Shown: positions 1 to 6,023 of the stretch, piece after piece
Layout of the letters: each line of letters opens with the position of its first letter
How positions within the stretch are numbered: the first letter of the stretch is position 1
NCBI GenBank assembly: GCA_964387965.1
Contig: CAYLXO010000029.1
Coordinates: forward strand, 1 to 7,801
Reading direction: 5' to 3'
DNA length: 7,801 nt
DNA from: CAITQP01 sp964387965
GTDB lineage: Bacteria > Patescibacteriota > Minisyncoccia > Phycocordibacterales > UBA9973
Made by a program: the position numbers and the translations under genes
The notes under the pieces: model-generated
Seen by the model: the letters and a program-made list of their open reading frames with translations, nothing else
Told to the model about the DNA's origin: nothing
Databases searched by the model: none

Positions 1-53
1 TTTGGGTCATACGGCTTCAAAAAGCTCTCGGGAATATTGTTCCTGTTTTCCAT
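1..53 (-). CDS. valS: Valyl-tRNA synthetase, N-terminal fragment (cut by window edge)
   Basis: An ATG at 53-51 opens a reading frame that runs without a stop to the window edge (17 codons and 2 bases). It reads MENRNNIPESFLKPYDPK if the last, incomplete codon is lysine. The string 'LKPYDPK' resembles the usual start of bacterial ValS, where L-P-K-x-Y-D-P-K precedes the first helix leading to the Rossmann catalytic core. ValS charges tRNA-Val with valine in the cytoplasm. The gene lies 56 bp downstream of tsaD on the same strand, so it is probably in the same transcription unit as HTH-murA and tsaD. No Shine-Dalgarno sequence is seen. With so few residues the assignment rests on one motif plus position; another protein with a similar N-terminus is possible. 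Confidence 0.55.
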   Translation of the reverse strand, partial: MENRNNIPESFLKPYDP

Positions 54-71
54 ATATTGAGCATAGCATTT

Positions 72-97
72 ACAGCATTTTTTACAAAAAATACTGT
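72..97. repeat. Inverted repeat in the tsaD-valS gap
   Basis: Two 12-base arms (72-83 and 86-97) are inverted copies with one mismatch, which becomes a U-G wobble in minus-strand RNA, around a 2-base centre. The inner part is a run of A and T, so the fold would be weak, and no U tract follows it on the minus strand. It lies just after the tsaD stop and before the putative valS start, so it could be an mRNA hairpin or protein site in the valS leader. It is a poor intrinsic terminator. Confidence 0.35.
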
Positions 98-109
98 GAG
101 TCGGTATAA

Positions 110-1252
110 CTATAATTCCATGTTTCCTTTGGCCTTTAGACGTTTGGAATTTACTCGCGCTTTTCTACCAAACGCACTTGCGATTCCAATCATGACTGCG
201 TTGTCGGTTGAGAGTTCTTTGCTTGGAAAAAATACCGGTATTCCTGACTCTTCAGTCAGTCGTTTTGCGAGCTGTTTGTTTGCAGATACACCTCCACCGA
301 CGATGATACTTTTTGCTTTGAATTTGATTGAGGCTTTAAGTGTTTTTTTGATAAGGACGTCACACACTGCATCTTCAAATTCGCACGCAATTTTTTTCTT
401 TATTTCGTCAGTGAGTTCTGGGATTTTTTTTATCATATATAGCACAGCGGTTTTGAGTCCAGAAAAAGAAAAATCGAAATCAGGAGTTCCAATCATTGGG
501 CGAGGAAGTGAAATGTCATTTTGCATCCCAGTGTGCCGAAACGACTCGGCATATTTTGAAATTTCTGGCCCGCCAGGATAGGGAAGTCCAAGCATACGTG
601 CTACTTTATCAAACGCTTCACCCGCTGCATCATCACGTGTTTTTCCAATTACTTTGTATGATCCAATTTTCTTTGCGAGGACTATTTCTGTATGACCTCC
701 GGAAACAAGAAGAGAAATCGCTGGGAATGATTCTTTTAGAGGTGTGATTGAAAACTCAGTTGTGTTTTTGGGTACAACAATAGAAAGTACGTGCCCTTCC
801 ATGTGATTTACAGGAATGATAGGAATATTCCAAAGTATTGAAAGCGCACGCGCAAAATTGATACCTACCCATAGGGCTGGCTCGAGTCCTGGACCGACAG
901 TAACAGCAATGCGGTCAATATCTGGTTTCTGTATTTTCGAAAGTTCGCGTACAAATACATCATGTAATTCGTGTTCTCGATCGAGCAGTTGTGCAATCGT
1001 TTTTTCTTTTCGAATGCGTGTTTGACCACTTTGTATCATTTTTGCACTTTCGAGTGCTTTTAATAGAAGCGGAACAATTGCCTTTGCGTGTTCACGTTTT
1101 GCCATCATAGGAAAAACTCCTCCGAATTGTTCGTGGATTTTTATTTGTGAGGCGACTGCATGAGAGAGAATGCTAAATTTCTTTTTTTTCTCTACATCAA
1201 GTATTGCAATCGCAGTTTCGTCGCAACTTGTTTCGATAGCTAAAATTTTCAT
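110..1252 (-). CDS. tsaD: tRNA N6-adenosine threonylcarbamoyltransferase TsaD
   Basis: TsaD transfers the threonylcarbamoyl group from threonylcarbamoyl-AMP to A37 of ANN-decoding tRNAs (t6A), working in the cytoplasm with TsaB and TsaE; TsaC/Sua5 makes the intermediate. None of these partners is in the window. The 380-residue protein opens with the ASKHA-fold signature IETSCDET (6-13). It has the metal-binding HMEGH (150-154), LLVSGGHTE (181-189), the DDAAGEAFDK segment (207-216), FSFSGLKTAV (261-270), VGGGVSAN (318-325) and the ligand Asp in STDNAVMIG (Asp350). Compared with E. coli TsaD (about 337 residues) there is an extra charged segment of roughly 35 residues at about 69-108, just before VTVGPGLEPALWVG. 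The start codon shares its A with the stop of the upstream MurA gene (TAATG) and has an AAAAGGAA Shine-Dalgarno sequence at 1264-1257, so the two are probably translationally coupled. Confidence 0.96.
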   Translation of the reverse strand: MKILAIETSCDETAIAILDVEKKKKFSILSHAVASQIKIHEQFGGVFPMMAKREHAKAIVPLLLKALESAKMIQSGQTRIRKEKTIAQLLDREHELHDVFVRELSKIQKPDIDRIAVTVGPGLEPALWVGINFARALSILWNIPIIPVNHMEGHVLSIVVPKNTTEFSITPLKESFPAISLLVSGGHTEIVLAKKIGSYKVIGKTRDDAAGEAFDKVARMLGLPYPGGPEISKYAESFRHTGMQNDISLPRPMIGTPDFDFSFSGLKTAVLYMIKKIPELTDEIKKKIACEFEDAVCDVLIKKTLKASIKFKAKSIIVGGGVSANKQLAKRLTEESGIPVFFPSKELSTDNAVMIGIASAFGRKARVNSKRLKAKGNMEL

Positions 1253-2775
1253 TATATTCCTTTTATAACACGAATTTTTGCGCCGAGGGCATTTAGTCTA
1301 TCTGCAATTTCTTCGTACCCACGTGTGATTGAATATACGTTTCGAAGCACTGACGTTCCTTCAGCTGCGAGCATAGCAATAAGAATTGTTGCAGAAGGTC
1401 TGAGAGCAGGTGGGCAAACAATTTGCGCCGCACGCAATTTTGACGGTCCTTCTACCATGACACGGTGTTGATCAAGCAAACGAATATTTGCGCCAAGTTT
1501 TGCAAGTTCTGTGAAATATATAGCGCGATTCTCCCATGTCCAATCGTGAATGAGTGTTGTACCTTTTGCGAGTGTTGCGATTGGGACAAAGAATGGCAAA
1601 TTGTCGTTTTGCATTCCTGGGAATGGTTGAGCGTGGAGTTTGTCGTTTGGAGCAGTAAGATTTGATGGAGCTACTGTGATATCGACAAGAGCAGTACGGC
1701 CATTTTCTGATAGGTATCGTTTTCCAAGTGTAATTTTCGCTCCCATATGACGAAGTTTTTCAACTTCAAGTTCCATAAATTCGATAGGGCAGTGTGTGAT
1801 TGTAAGACGTGATTTTGTGACAAGTCCTGCTGAAAGAAAGAACATTGATTCAATAGGATCTTCGCTATTGTAGTGCTCTACGGTTTCATTGATATTTGCT
1901 CGGCCGTGGATAGTAAGTGTTGTTGTACCAATACCTTCAATTTGAACACCCATTTTCTCAATCAAAAAACACACGTCTTGTACCTGATAGTTTGGTGGTG
2001 CAAAACGAATAACTGATTTTCCAGGAATACCTGCTGCGGCAATAATCATGGCGATTGCGCCAGTGTCACTTGATTCATATAAAACAAAATCAGCAGGTTT
2101 CAATTTTTTGTAGCTAATATCATACGAGTCAGAAAGCGTTTTGATTTTTACACCAAATTTCTCGAGACCATATTTATGAGCGGCGATTGTTCGTTCGCCC
2201 ATTTTACATCCTCCTGAGTGAGGAAATGAAAAATGATTTGCATTATGGATGAGTGCTCCGACAAAAGTGAATGAACGTGTCTTGCGTGCAGATTCAAGAT
2301 TCATTTTTTCAATATTGAGTTTTGCAGGAGGAACAATTTCGAGCGTATCTTTGTTTGTCCATTTTGCAGATACTCCAAGTGACTCGATGATTTCAATATA
2401 TCGGTATACTTCTTCAATGCGTGGAATTCCATGAAGAATGGTTTTCCCTTGATTGAGCAGGGAAGCGCATAGCATGTTGACCGCACCATTTTTTGAATAG
2501 TTTGTACGTACGCTTCCTGAAAGCTTTTTACCACCGGTGATTTCAAAATCGATGCTTGATGAGATAGAAAGAATACGACGACCAAGAAGCTCACTGACTT
2601 TTGCAAGTTGAGATAATGTAAGGTTTTGTTCGCCCTTTTCCATACGAGCGATAGCACTTTGGGCTGATTTTAGGGCTTTTGCCAATTCTGCCTGTGTCAT
2701 ACCTCGTTCTTCTCGGAGTTCTCGGATAAAATTACCGATTTTCTCCTGATCTTGTTTAGTAGTTGTTTTGCTCAT
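1252..2775 (-). CDS. murA: XRE-type HTH fused to UDP-GlcNAc 1-carboxyvinyltransferase (MurA family)
   Basis: MurA adds enolpyruvate from PEP to UDP-GlcNAc, the first committed step of peptidoglycan synthesis. Numbering from the ATG at 2775 (507 residues), residues 13-71 form an XRE/HTH_3 domain (first helix IRELREERG, helix-turn-helix TQAELAKAL/SAQSAIARMEKG). A full EPSP-synthase-type MurA fold follows from about 76. MurA residues look conserved: Lys95-Asn96 (E. coli K22/N23), Arg167 (R91), catalytic Cys190 in SGGCKMGER (C115), Arg195 (R120), Asp391 (D305), Arg417 in WENR (R331) and Arg485 in TRGYEEI (R397). The usual DRIEAGT-like motif reads EDPIESMFF, so the enzyme is divergent and could be a paralogue. 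An in-frame ATG at 2793 would add six residues. I prefer 2775 because the best minus-strand promoter would start transcription near 2784; neither start has a Shine-Dalgarno sequence. The stop overlaps tsaD, and murB is divergent. Confidence 0.92.
   Translation of the reverse strand: MSKTTTKQDQEKIGNFIRELREERGMTQAELAKALKSAQSAIARMEKGEQNLTLSQLAKVSELLGRRILSISSSIDFEITGGKKLSGSVRTNYSKNGAVNMLCASLLNQGKTILHGIPRIEEVYRYIEIIESLGVSAKWTNKDTLEIVPPAKLNIEKMNLESARKTRSFTFVGALIHNANHFSFPHSGGCKMGERTIAAHKYGLEKFGVKIKTLSDSYDISYKKLKPADFVLYESSDTGAIAMIIAAAGIPGKSVIRFAPPNYQVQDVCFLIEKMGVQIEGIGTTTLTIHGRANINETVEHYNSEDPIESMFFLSAGLVTKSRLTITHCPIEFMELEVEKLRHMGAKITLGKRYLSENGRTALVDITVAPSNLTAPNDKLHAQPFPGMQNDNLPFFVPIATLAKGTTLIHDWTWENRAIYFTELAKLGANIRLLDQHRVMVEGPSKLRAAQIVCPPALRPSATILIAMLAAEGTSVLRNVYSITRGYEEIADRLNALGAKIRVIKGI
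1257..1264 (-). promoter_or_regulatory. Shine-Dalgarno sequence of tsaD
   Basis: AAAAGGAA read on the minus strand ends four bases before the tsaD ATG and lies inside the last codons of the HTH-MurA gene. It is the only clear Shine-Dalgarno sequence I found before a gene in this window, and it belongs to an internal operon gene whose start overlaps the preceding stop. Confidence 0.6.
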
Positions 2776-2777
2776 AC

Positions 2778-2786
2778 TGGTATAAT
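2778..2786 (+). promoter_or_regulatory. Extended -10 promoter of murB
   Basis: TGGTATAAT is a perfect extended -10 element (TGn plus TATAAT). No good -35 is seen at normal spacing, as expected for extended -10 promoters. Transcription would start near 2793, giving a leader of about 19 bases before the murB ATG at 2812. The element lies inside the first codons of the long version of HTH-murA, so the two divergent promoters overlap. Confidence 0.6.
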
Positions 2787-2803
2787 ATCTCATATATGAT
2801 ATA
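2786..2803. promoter_or_regulatory. Candidate operator: 18-bp palindrome between HTH-murA and murB
   Basis: TATCTCATATATGATATA is an inverted repeat with eight of nine base pairs matching; the inner ten bases (2790-2799) are a perfect palindrome. It abuts the murB -10 element, covers the likely murB transcription start and overlaps the candidate -10 of the opposing gene. XRE-family domains usually bind such dyads as dimers, and the neighbouring gene encodes an XRE domain fused to MurA. That this protein binds here is inference. Confidence 0.45.
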
Positions 2804-2818
2804 CTTGCAATATGTCAA
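2791..2818 (-). promoter_or_regulatory. Candidate promoter of HTH-murA-tsaD
   Basis: On the minus strand a perfect TTGACA (-35) lies at 2818-2813, overlapping the start codon of the divergent murB. At 16 bp spacing the -10 would be TATATG (2796-2791), a moderate match giving a start near 2784. A second choice, TATTAT at 2787-2782, would give an almost leaderless mRNA at 2775 but lies 25 bp from the TTGACA. Both fit translation from 2775 better than from 2793. Confidence 0.4.
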
Positions 2819-3831
2819 TTGAACGACAAGAAAATGCATACGGAAAAGATATTTCTACGTTTCGCATGGGCGGGAAGGTGCGTGAGCGTGTTGTCCTTGC
2901 GACAAAAGATGATGTTGTTCACTTTTTCGATACTATAGGAAATCGTCCGTGGCTTATTGTCGGCGGTGGGTCAAATATTGTCTTTCCTTCTACTGATTCA
3001 GACATAACAATAGTGCAACTTGCTCAAGGTGAGATTGAAATTGCATCTGAAGATGCAGATAGTACATATATATGTATTCCAGCAGGAGCAGATTGGGATG
3101 GTGTCGTTGAGTTTGCAGTTTCTCGAGGGCTTTCAGGTATTGAGGCATTGTCAGCAATTCCCGGCACAGCAGGAGCGACACCGGTACAAAATGTGGGAGC
3201 ATACGGCACAGAAATTTCGGATGTACTTACTGAACTCGAAGCATACGATACACAAAACAAAACATTCGTAACATTAAAAAATGACCAGTGTCAGTTCTCG
3301 TATCGTGACAGCATTTTCAAACATTCGGCAAAAGGAAAATATCTTATATATTCCATAACACTCAAACTTTCAAAAGATTCACCAAACGTCCCTATGTATC
3401 CTGGTGTTGATACCTATTTTGCCGAACGCGGTATTACTCGGGCGTCATTACGCGATATTCGAAATGCTATTACTTATATTCGAGCAAACAAACTTCCTGA
3501 TCCGAAACACATTGCGTCAGTTGGCTCATTTTTCAAAAATCCGTTTATTGACAAAGATCATGCAGAAAAATTGCGAGTTCAGTTTCCCGATATCAAACTT
3601 TTTCCGAGCGATGCTGGTTTGGTAAAAATTCCAGCTGGATGGCTTATTGAGAGAGCAGGGTTTAAAGGCAAAAATTTTGGAACGATTTCAGTGTATAGCA
3701 GTAATGCACTTGTGCTTGTAAACAACGGGGGAGCGACACAAGATGATTTGTTGAATGTTGTTGAAATAATTTCTACTGAGGTAGAAAAACTCTTTGGTAT
3801 CACGCTCGAAATCGAGCCGGAAATTCTATAA
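2812..3831 (+). CDS. murB: UDP-N-acetylenolpyruvoylglucosamine reductase MurB (type I)
   Basis: MurB is a cytoplasmic FAD enzyme that uses NADPH to reduce the MurA product to UDP-MurNAc. The 339-residue protein has the usual length of the E. coli-like type I group. The FAD-binding half contains STFRMGG (15-21), LIVGGGSNIVF (48-58), the GLSGIEALSAIPGTAGATPVQNVGAYG region (106-132) and YRDSIFK (164-170) with the active-site Arg165. The C-terminal half has the type I linker around DIRNAITYIRANKLPDP (215-231), GSFFKNP (238-244) with Ser239 as the expected proton donor, AGWLIE (275-280) and a final IEPE with the expected catalytic Glu336. The ATG at 2812 lacks a Shine-Dalgarno sequence but sits about 19 bases after the predicted transcription start. 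No GC-rich terminator follows, so some transcripts may continue into the transporter gene. Divergence from the MurA-type gene suggests joint control. Confidence 0.96.
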   Translation: MSIERQENAYGKDISTFRMGGKVRERVVLATKDDVVHFFDTIGNRPWLIVGGGSNIVFPSTDSDITIVQLAQGEIEIASEDADSTYICIPAGADWDGVVEFAVSRGLSGIEALSAIPGTAGATPVQNVGAYGTEISDVLTELEAYDTQNKTFVTLKNDQCQFSYRDSIFKHSAKGKYLIYSITLKLSKDSPNVPMYPGVDTYFAERGITRASLRDIRNAITYIRANKLPDPKHIASVGSFFKNPFIDKDHAEKLRVQFPDIKLFPSDAGLVKIPAGWLIERAGFKGKNFGTISVYSSNALVLVNNGGATQDDLLNVVEIISTEVEKLFGITLEIEPEIL

Positions 3832-3840
3832 TTTTAATTA

Positions 3841-3856
3841 TCAATGTTAATATTGA
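3841..3856. repeat. Small inverted repeat between murB and the phosphate transporter
   Basis: TCAATGTTAATATTGA is a 16-bp palindrome with one mismatched pair, ten bases after the murB stop. It is AT-rich and has no U tract, so it is not a convincing terminator. It could be a regulator site upstream of the transporter promoter, but such palindromes also arise by chance in AT-rich DNA. Confidence 0.25.
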
Positions 3857-3862
3857 CACCTA

Positions 3863-3891
3863 TTGATTTTTAAGGGCTTATTTGTCATAGT
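3863..3891 (+). promoter_or_regulatory. Candidate promoter of the phosphate transporter
   Basis: TTGATT (3863-3868) stands exactly 17 bp before CATAGT (3886-3891), which is preceded by TGT and so forms an extended -10 element. Transcription would begin near 3898, giving a leader of about 35 bases before the ATG at 3933. A perfect TTGACA at 3853-3858 has only a poor -10 partner (TTATTT at 3878). Confidence 0.4.
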
Positions 3892-3932
3892 GAATTCGAA
3901 AAATCATTCGATAACAATCAAAACGCACATGT

Positions 3933-4940
3933 ATGACAACGTATATTGTCTTGATTATTGGAGTTGCACTATTGTTCGACTTCATAAACGGCTTTCATGA
4001 CGCCGCAAATTCAGTCGCTACTCTCGTTGCGACCAAAGCTTTCCCTCACCGTTTTTACGCAGTATTATGGGCTGCGTTCTGGAATTTCATTGCATTTAAG
4101 TTTCTTGGCACAGGAGTAGCAAAAGCAATCGGTAAAGACATTATTGAGCCCATTGCCATTAACCCTACAGTTATTCTGTCGGGTTTGATCGGGGCAATAG
4201 TTTGGAATTTGTATACTTGGTACAAGGGTATACCATCAAGTTCCTCGCATGCTCTTATGGGTGGTTTTGCTGGAGGAGCAATTGCACATGCGAATAGCTT
4301 CGGGGCGCTTATTGGTCCAGGTTGGGTAAAGCCAGTATTGTTTATTATTATTGCTCCAATGGTTGGTTTTTTTCTAAGCAAATTTTTGCTTTGGATGGTA
4401 AATTTGCTCGTAAGAAAAATTCCAGAAAAAACTGTAAACAAAAATGCACGATGGTTTCAGTATTTTTCTGCCGCCGCTTTTTCTTTCGGACATGGTGCAA
4501 ATGATGCACAAAAAACAATGGGTATAATTACCGCACTCCTTGTGTCGGTTGGATACCTAAAAGATTTCCATGTTCCAATTCAAGTTGTACTTTTGGCACA
4601 TGCTGCAATTGCGCTTGGAACATTGTTTGGTGGGTGGAGAATAGTTCACACACTCGCACACGGTATAACAAAAAAAGATATGCGTCCGCATGAAGGCTTT
4701 TGTGCCGAAACAGCAGCAGCTCTGTGTCTTATCCCGGCAACATTATGGAAAGTCCCACTTAGTACTACGCATACAATTACTGGAGCAATAACAGGAATTG
4801 GGGCTTCAAATGGAGGAAGGAGTAATCTTACAGAGAAAAAATTGTGGGAAATACTTAAGGCATGGCTCGCAACAATGGTAGTATCAGCAGGTATGGCTGC
4901 CCTTTGTTACTACAGCTTAAGTCAGTTTAATTTCCGTTAA
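3933..4940 (+). CDS. PiT-family inorganic phosphate transporter
   Basis: This is an integral membrane protein of the PHO4/PiT family, which imports inorganic phosphate (often as a metal-phosphate complex) with H+ or Na+. The 335 residues are mostly hydrophobic, with about ten likely membrane segments. Both halves of the family's internal repeat are visible: FDFINGFHDAANSVAT (15-30) matches FSFGHGANDAQKTMG (183-197), and GIPSSSSHALMGGFAGG (99-115) matches VPLSTTHTITGAITG (274-288). The charged loop around RKIPEKTVNKNARW (161-174) joins the halves and is probably cytoplasmic. The protein is shorter than E. coli PitA (about 500 residues) and lacks its long central insertion, as in many compact PiT proteins. 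An out-of-frame ATG lies four bases upstream; 3933 is the only sensible start. The DUF47/PhoU-like partner often found beside PiT genes is absent. I cannot tell the coupling ion from sequence. Confidence 0.95.
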   Translation: MTTYIVLIIGVALLFDFINGFHDAANSVATLVATKAFPHRFYAVLWAAFWNFIAFKFLGTGVAKAIGKDIIEPIAINPTVILSGLIGAIVWNLYTWYKGIPSSSSHALMGGFAGGAIAHANSFGALIGPGWVKPVLFIIIAPMVGFFLSKFLLWMVNLLVRKIPEKTVNKNARWFQYFSAAAFSFGHGANDAQKTMGIITALLVSVGYLKDFHVPIQVVLLAHAAIALGTLFGGWRIVHTLAHGITKKDMRPHEGFCAETAAALCLIPATLWKVPLSTTHTITGAITGIGASNGGRSNLTEKKLWEILKAWLATMVVSAGMAALCYYSLSQFNFR

Positions 4941-4967
4941 AAAAATTTCATTACGTTGAAAAACTCA

Positions 4968-4996
4968 AAACGACCATTATCAATTAATGGTCGTTT
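4968..4996. terminator. Bidirectional intrinsic terminator between the transporter and pyrF
   Basis: A perfect 12-bp stem (AAACGACCATTA at 4968-4979, its complement at 4985-4996) closes a 5-base loop. On the plus strand it is followed by GAATTTTT, and on the minus strand by TGAGTTTTT. It lies 27 bases after the transporter stop and 6 bases after the pyrF stop, so it can end both convergent transcripts. Confidence 0.85.
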
Positions 4997-5002
4997 GAAT
5001 TT

Positions 5003-5923
5003 TTATAATAAATTTTGTTTTATATCCGCAATCATTTTTTCGGTATTTGCGCGGAGGGCATTTCCGTATTCTTCGCGAGTCATATCAGTAACATCACCGT
5101 TAAATGTTATTCCACGAGATGAGTTTACTATTGCGCCAAGCATATCAGTGTTGAAACACGATACTGCGTCTTTTGCTGATCCACCTTGCGCGCCATAGCC
5201 CGGGACTAGAATTATTGCTTTAGGCATAAGAGTGCGGAGCTTTTGCGCTTCTTCAGGATATGTTGCGCCAACTACCGCGCCGATTGAGCTATACCCGGAT
5301 TCTCCAACTACATCTTTACCGATTTCATCAACAACTTTTGCAAGCGCTTCGTACATTGCAATACCGTCCGAATTTTTTACATCTTGAAAGTCTTTTGAAC
5401 CTGGATTACTTGTTTTTACGAGTACAAAAATTCCAGTTCCATTTTTTTTACACACTTCAACAAATGGTAGGAGAGTATCAGTTCCTAGAAATGGTGACAC
5501 AGTCAGCGCGTCTGCGCCGAATGTTGCTTTTTCTTCATCAAAAATTTTTGTTTTTCCAATGTATGCGTTTGCATACGCTTCAGCCGTTGATCCGATGTCG
5601 TTACGCTTTGCATCAAGAATCACAAGAAGGCCAGTTTCTTTTGCGTATGATATAAGCCGTTTCATTGCCCAAAGTCCCGGGACACCGTATTGCTCAAAAA
5701 AAGCACTTTGAATTTTTACTGCAGGGACAATATCGTGTACCGCATCAATAACTGTATAACCCCAATCAAAAAGAACGTCTTCAATCTTTTCATCGAGTGT
5801 TAGATCGTCAGTTTTTTCTATTATCGCTTTTGAAAATAGCTCCATTCGTGGGTCGATACCAACAACACATGGATTGCCTTTGTTTTTGATTGCTTCTATG
5901 AGTCTGTCTGCGAAGTTTTGCAT
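5003..5923 (-). CDS. pyrF: Orotidine 5'-phosphate decarboxylase, type 2
   Basis: PyrF decarboxylates OMP to UMP, the last step of de novo pyrimidine synthesis, in the cytoplasm. Starting at 5923 the protein is 306 residues, typical of the longer type 2 (PyrF2) group. It shows VGIDPR (21-26), the substrate lysine in AVKIQSAFFE (Lys70), the catalytic LDAKRND (103-109, with Asp104, Lys106 and Asp109), TVSPFLG (141-147), the phosphate-binding PGYGAQGG (241-248) and NSSRGI (267-272). The open frame extends upstream to an ATG at 6070, but the added residues are unlike the family and would overlap the divergent gene at 6024. ATG 5923 precedes the family-typical N-terminus (FADRLIEAIKNKG). A TATACT box at 5936-5931 puts the transcription start at or beside this ATG, so the mRNA is probably leaderless. 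No other pyr genes are nearby. Confidence 0.95.
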   Translation of the reverse strand: MQNFADRLIEAIKNKGNPCVVGIDPRMELFSKAIIEKTDDLTLDEKIEDVLFDWGYTVIDAVHDIVPAVKIQSAFFEQYGVPGLWAMKRLISYAKETGLLVILDAKRNDIGSTAEAYANAYIGKTKIFDEEKATFGADALTVSPFLGTDTLLPFVEVCKKNGTGIFVLVKTSNPGSKDFQDVKNSDGIAMYEALAKVVDEIGKDVVGESGYSSIGAVVGATYPEEAQKLRTLMPKAIILVPGYGAQGGSAKDAVSCFNTDMLGAIVNSSRGITFNGDVTDMTREEYGNALRANTEKMIADIKQNLL

Positions 5924-5930
5924 GTGACTA

Positions 5931-5936
5931 AGTATA
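5931..5936 (-). promoter_or_regulatory. -10 box of pyrF, probably leaderless
   Basis: TATACT on the minus strand is seven bases before the pyrF ATG (5923), so transcription should start at about the A of the start codon. The box is part of an 8-bp palindrome, AGTATACT (5931-5938). A good -35 is not seen at 16-18 bp spacing. No Shine-Dalgarno sequence precedes the ATG. Confidence 0.45.
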
Positions 5937-5959
5937 CTATATCTACAAAAAAAGTGTTT

Positions 5960-5988
5960 TTGACACAAGCAGTATATTTCAGTAGTGT
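5960..5988 (+). promoter_or_regulatory. Candidate promoter of the aminotransferase gene
   Basis: A perfect TTGACA (5960-5965) is followed after 17 bp by TAGTGT (5983-5988), a weak -10 giving a start near 5995 and a leader of about 29 bases. TATATT at 5973-5978 is a better -10 by sequence but lacks a -35. The 100-bp divergent gap to pyrF holds no other clear signal. Confidence 0.35.
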
Positions 5989-6023
5989 GAAGAAAATCAT
6001 CTTTAACACAAATTGAAACAGCT

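Noticed and set aside
57..581. Plus-strand open frame of 174 codons
   Set aside because: It lies almost wholly opposite tsaD, whose motifs are unmistakable, and its translation shows no domain. Other long antisense frames opposite murA, murB, the transporter and pyrF were dismissed for the same reason.
3832..3862. Terminator after murB
   Set aside because: Only a weak AT-rich palindrome is present, without a U tract.
3881..3891. Half Pho-box-like TTTGTCATAGT upstream of the phosphate transporter
   Set aside because: Only one half-site resembles the E. coli PhoB box; the direct-repeat partner 11 bases away is missing, and the bases are better explained as an extended -10.
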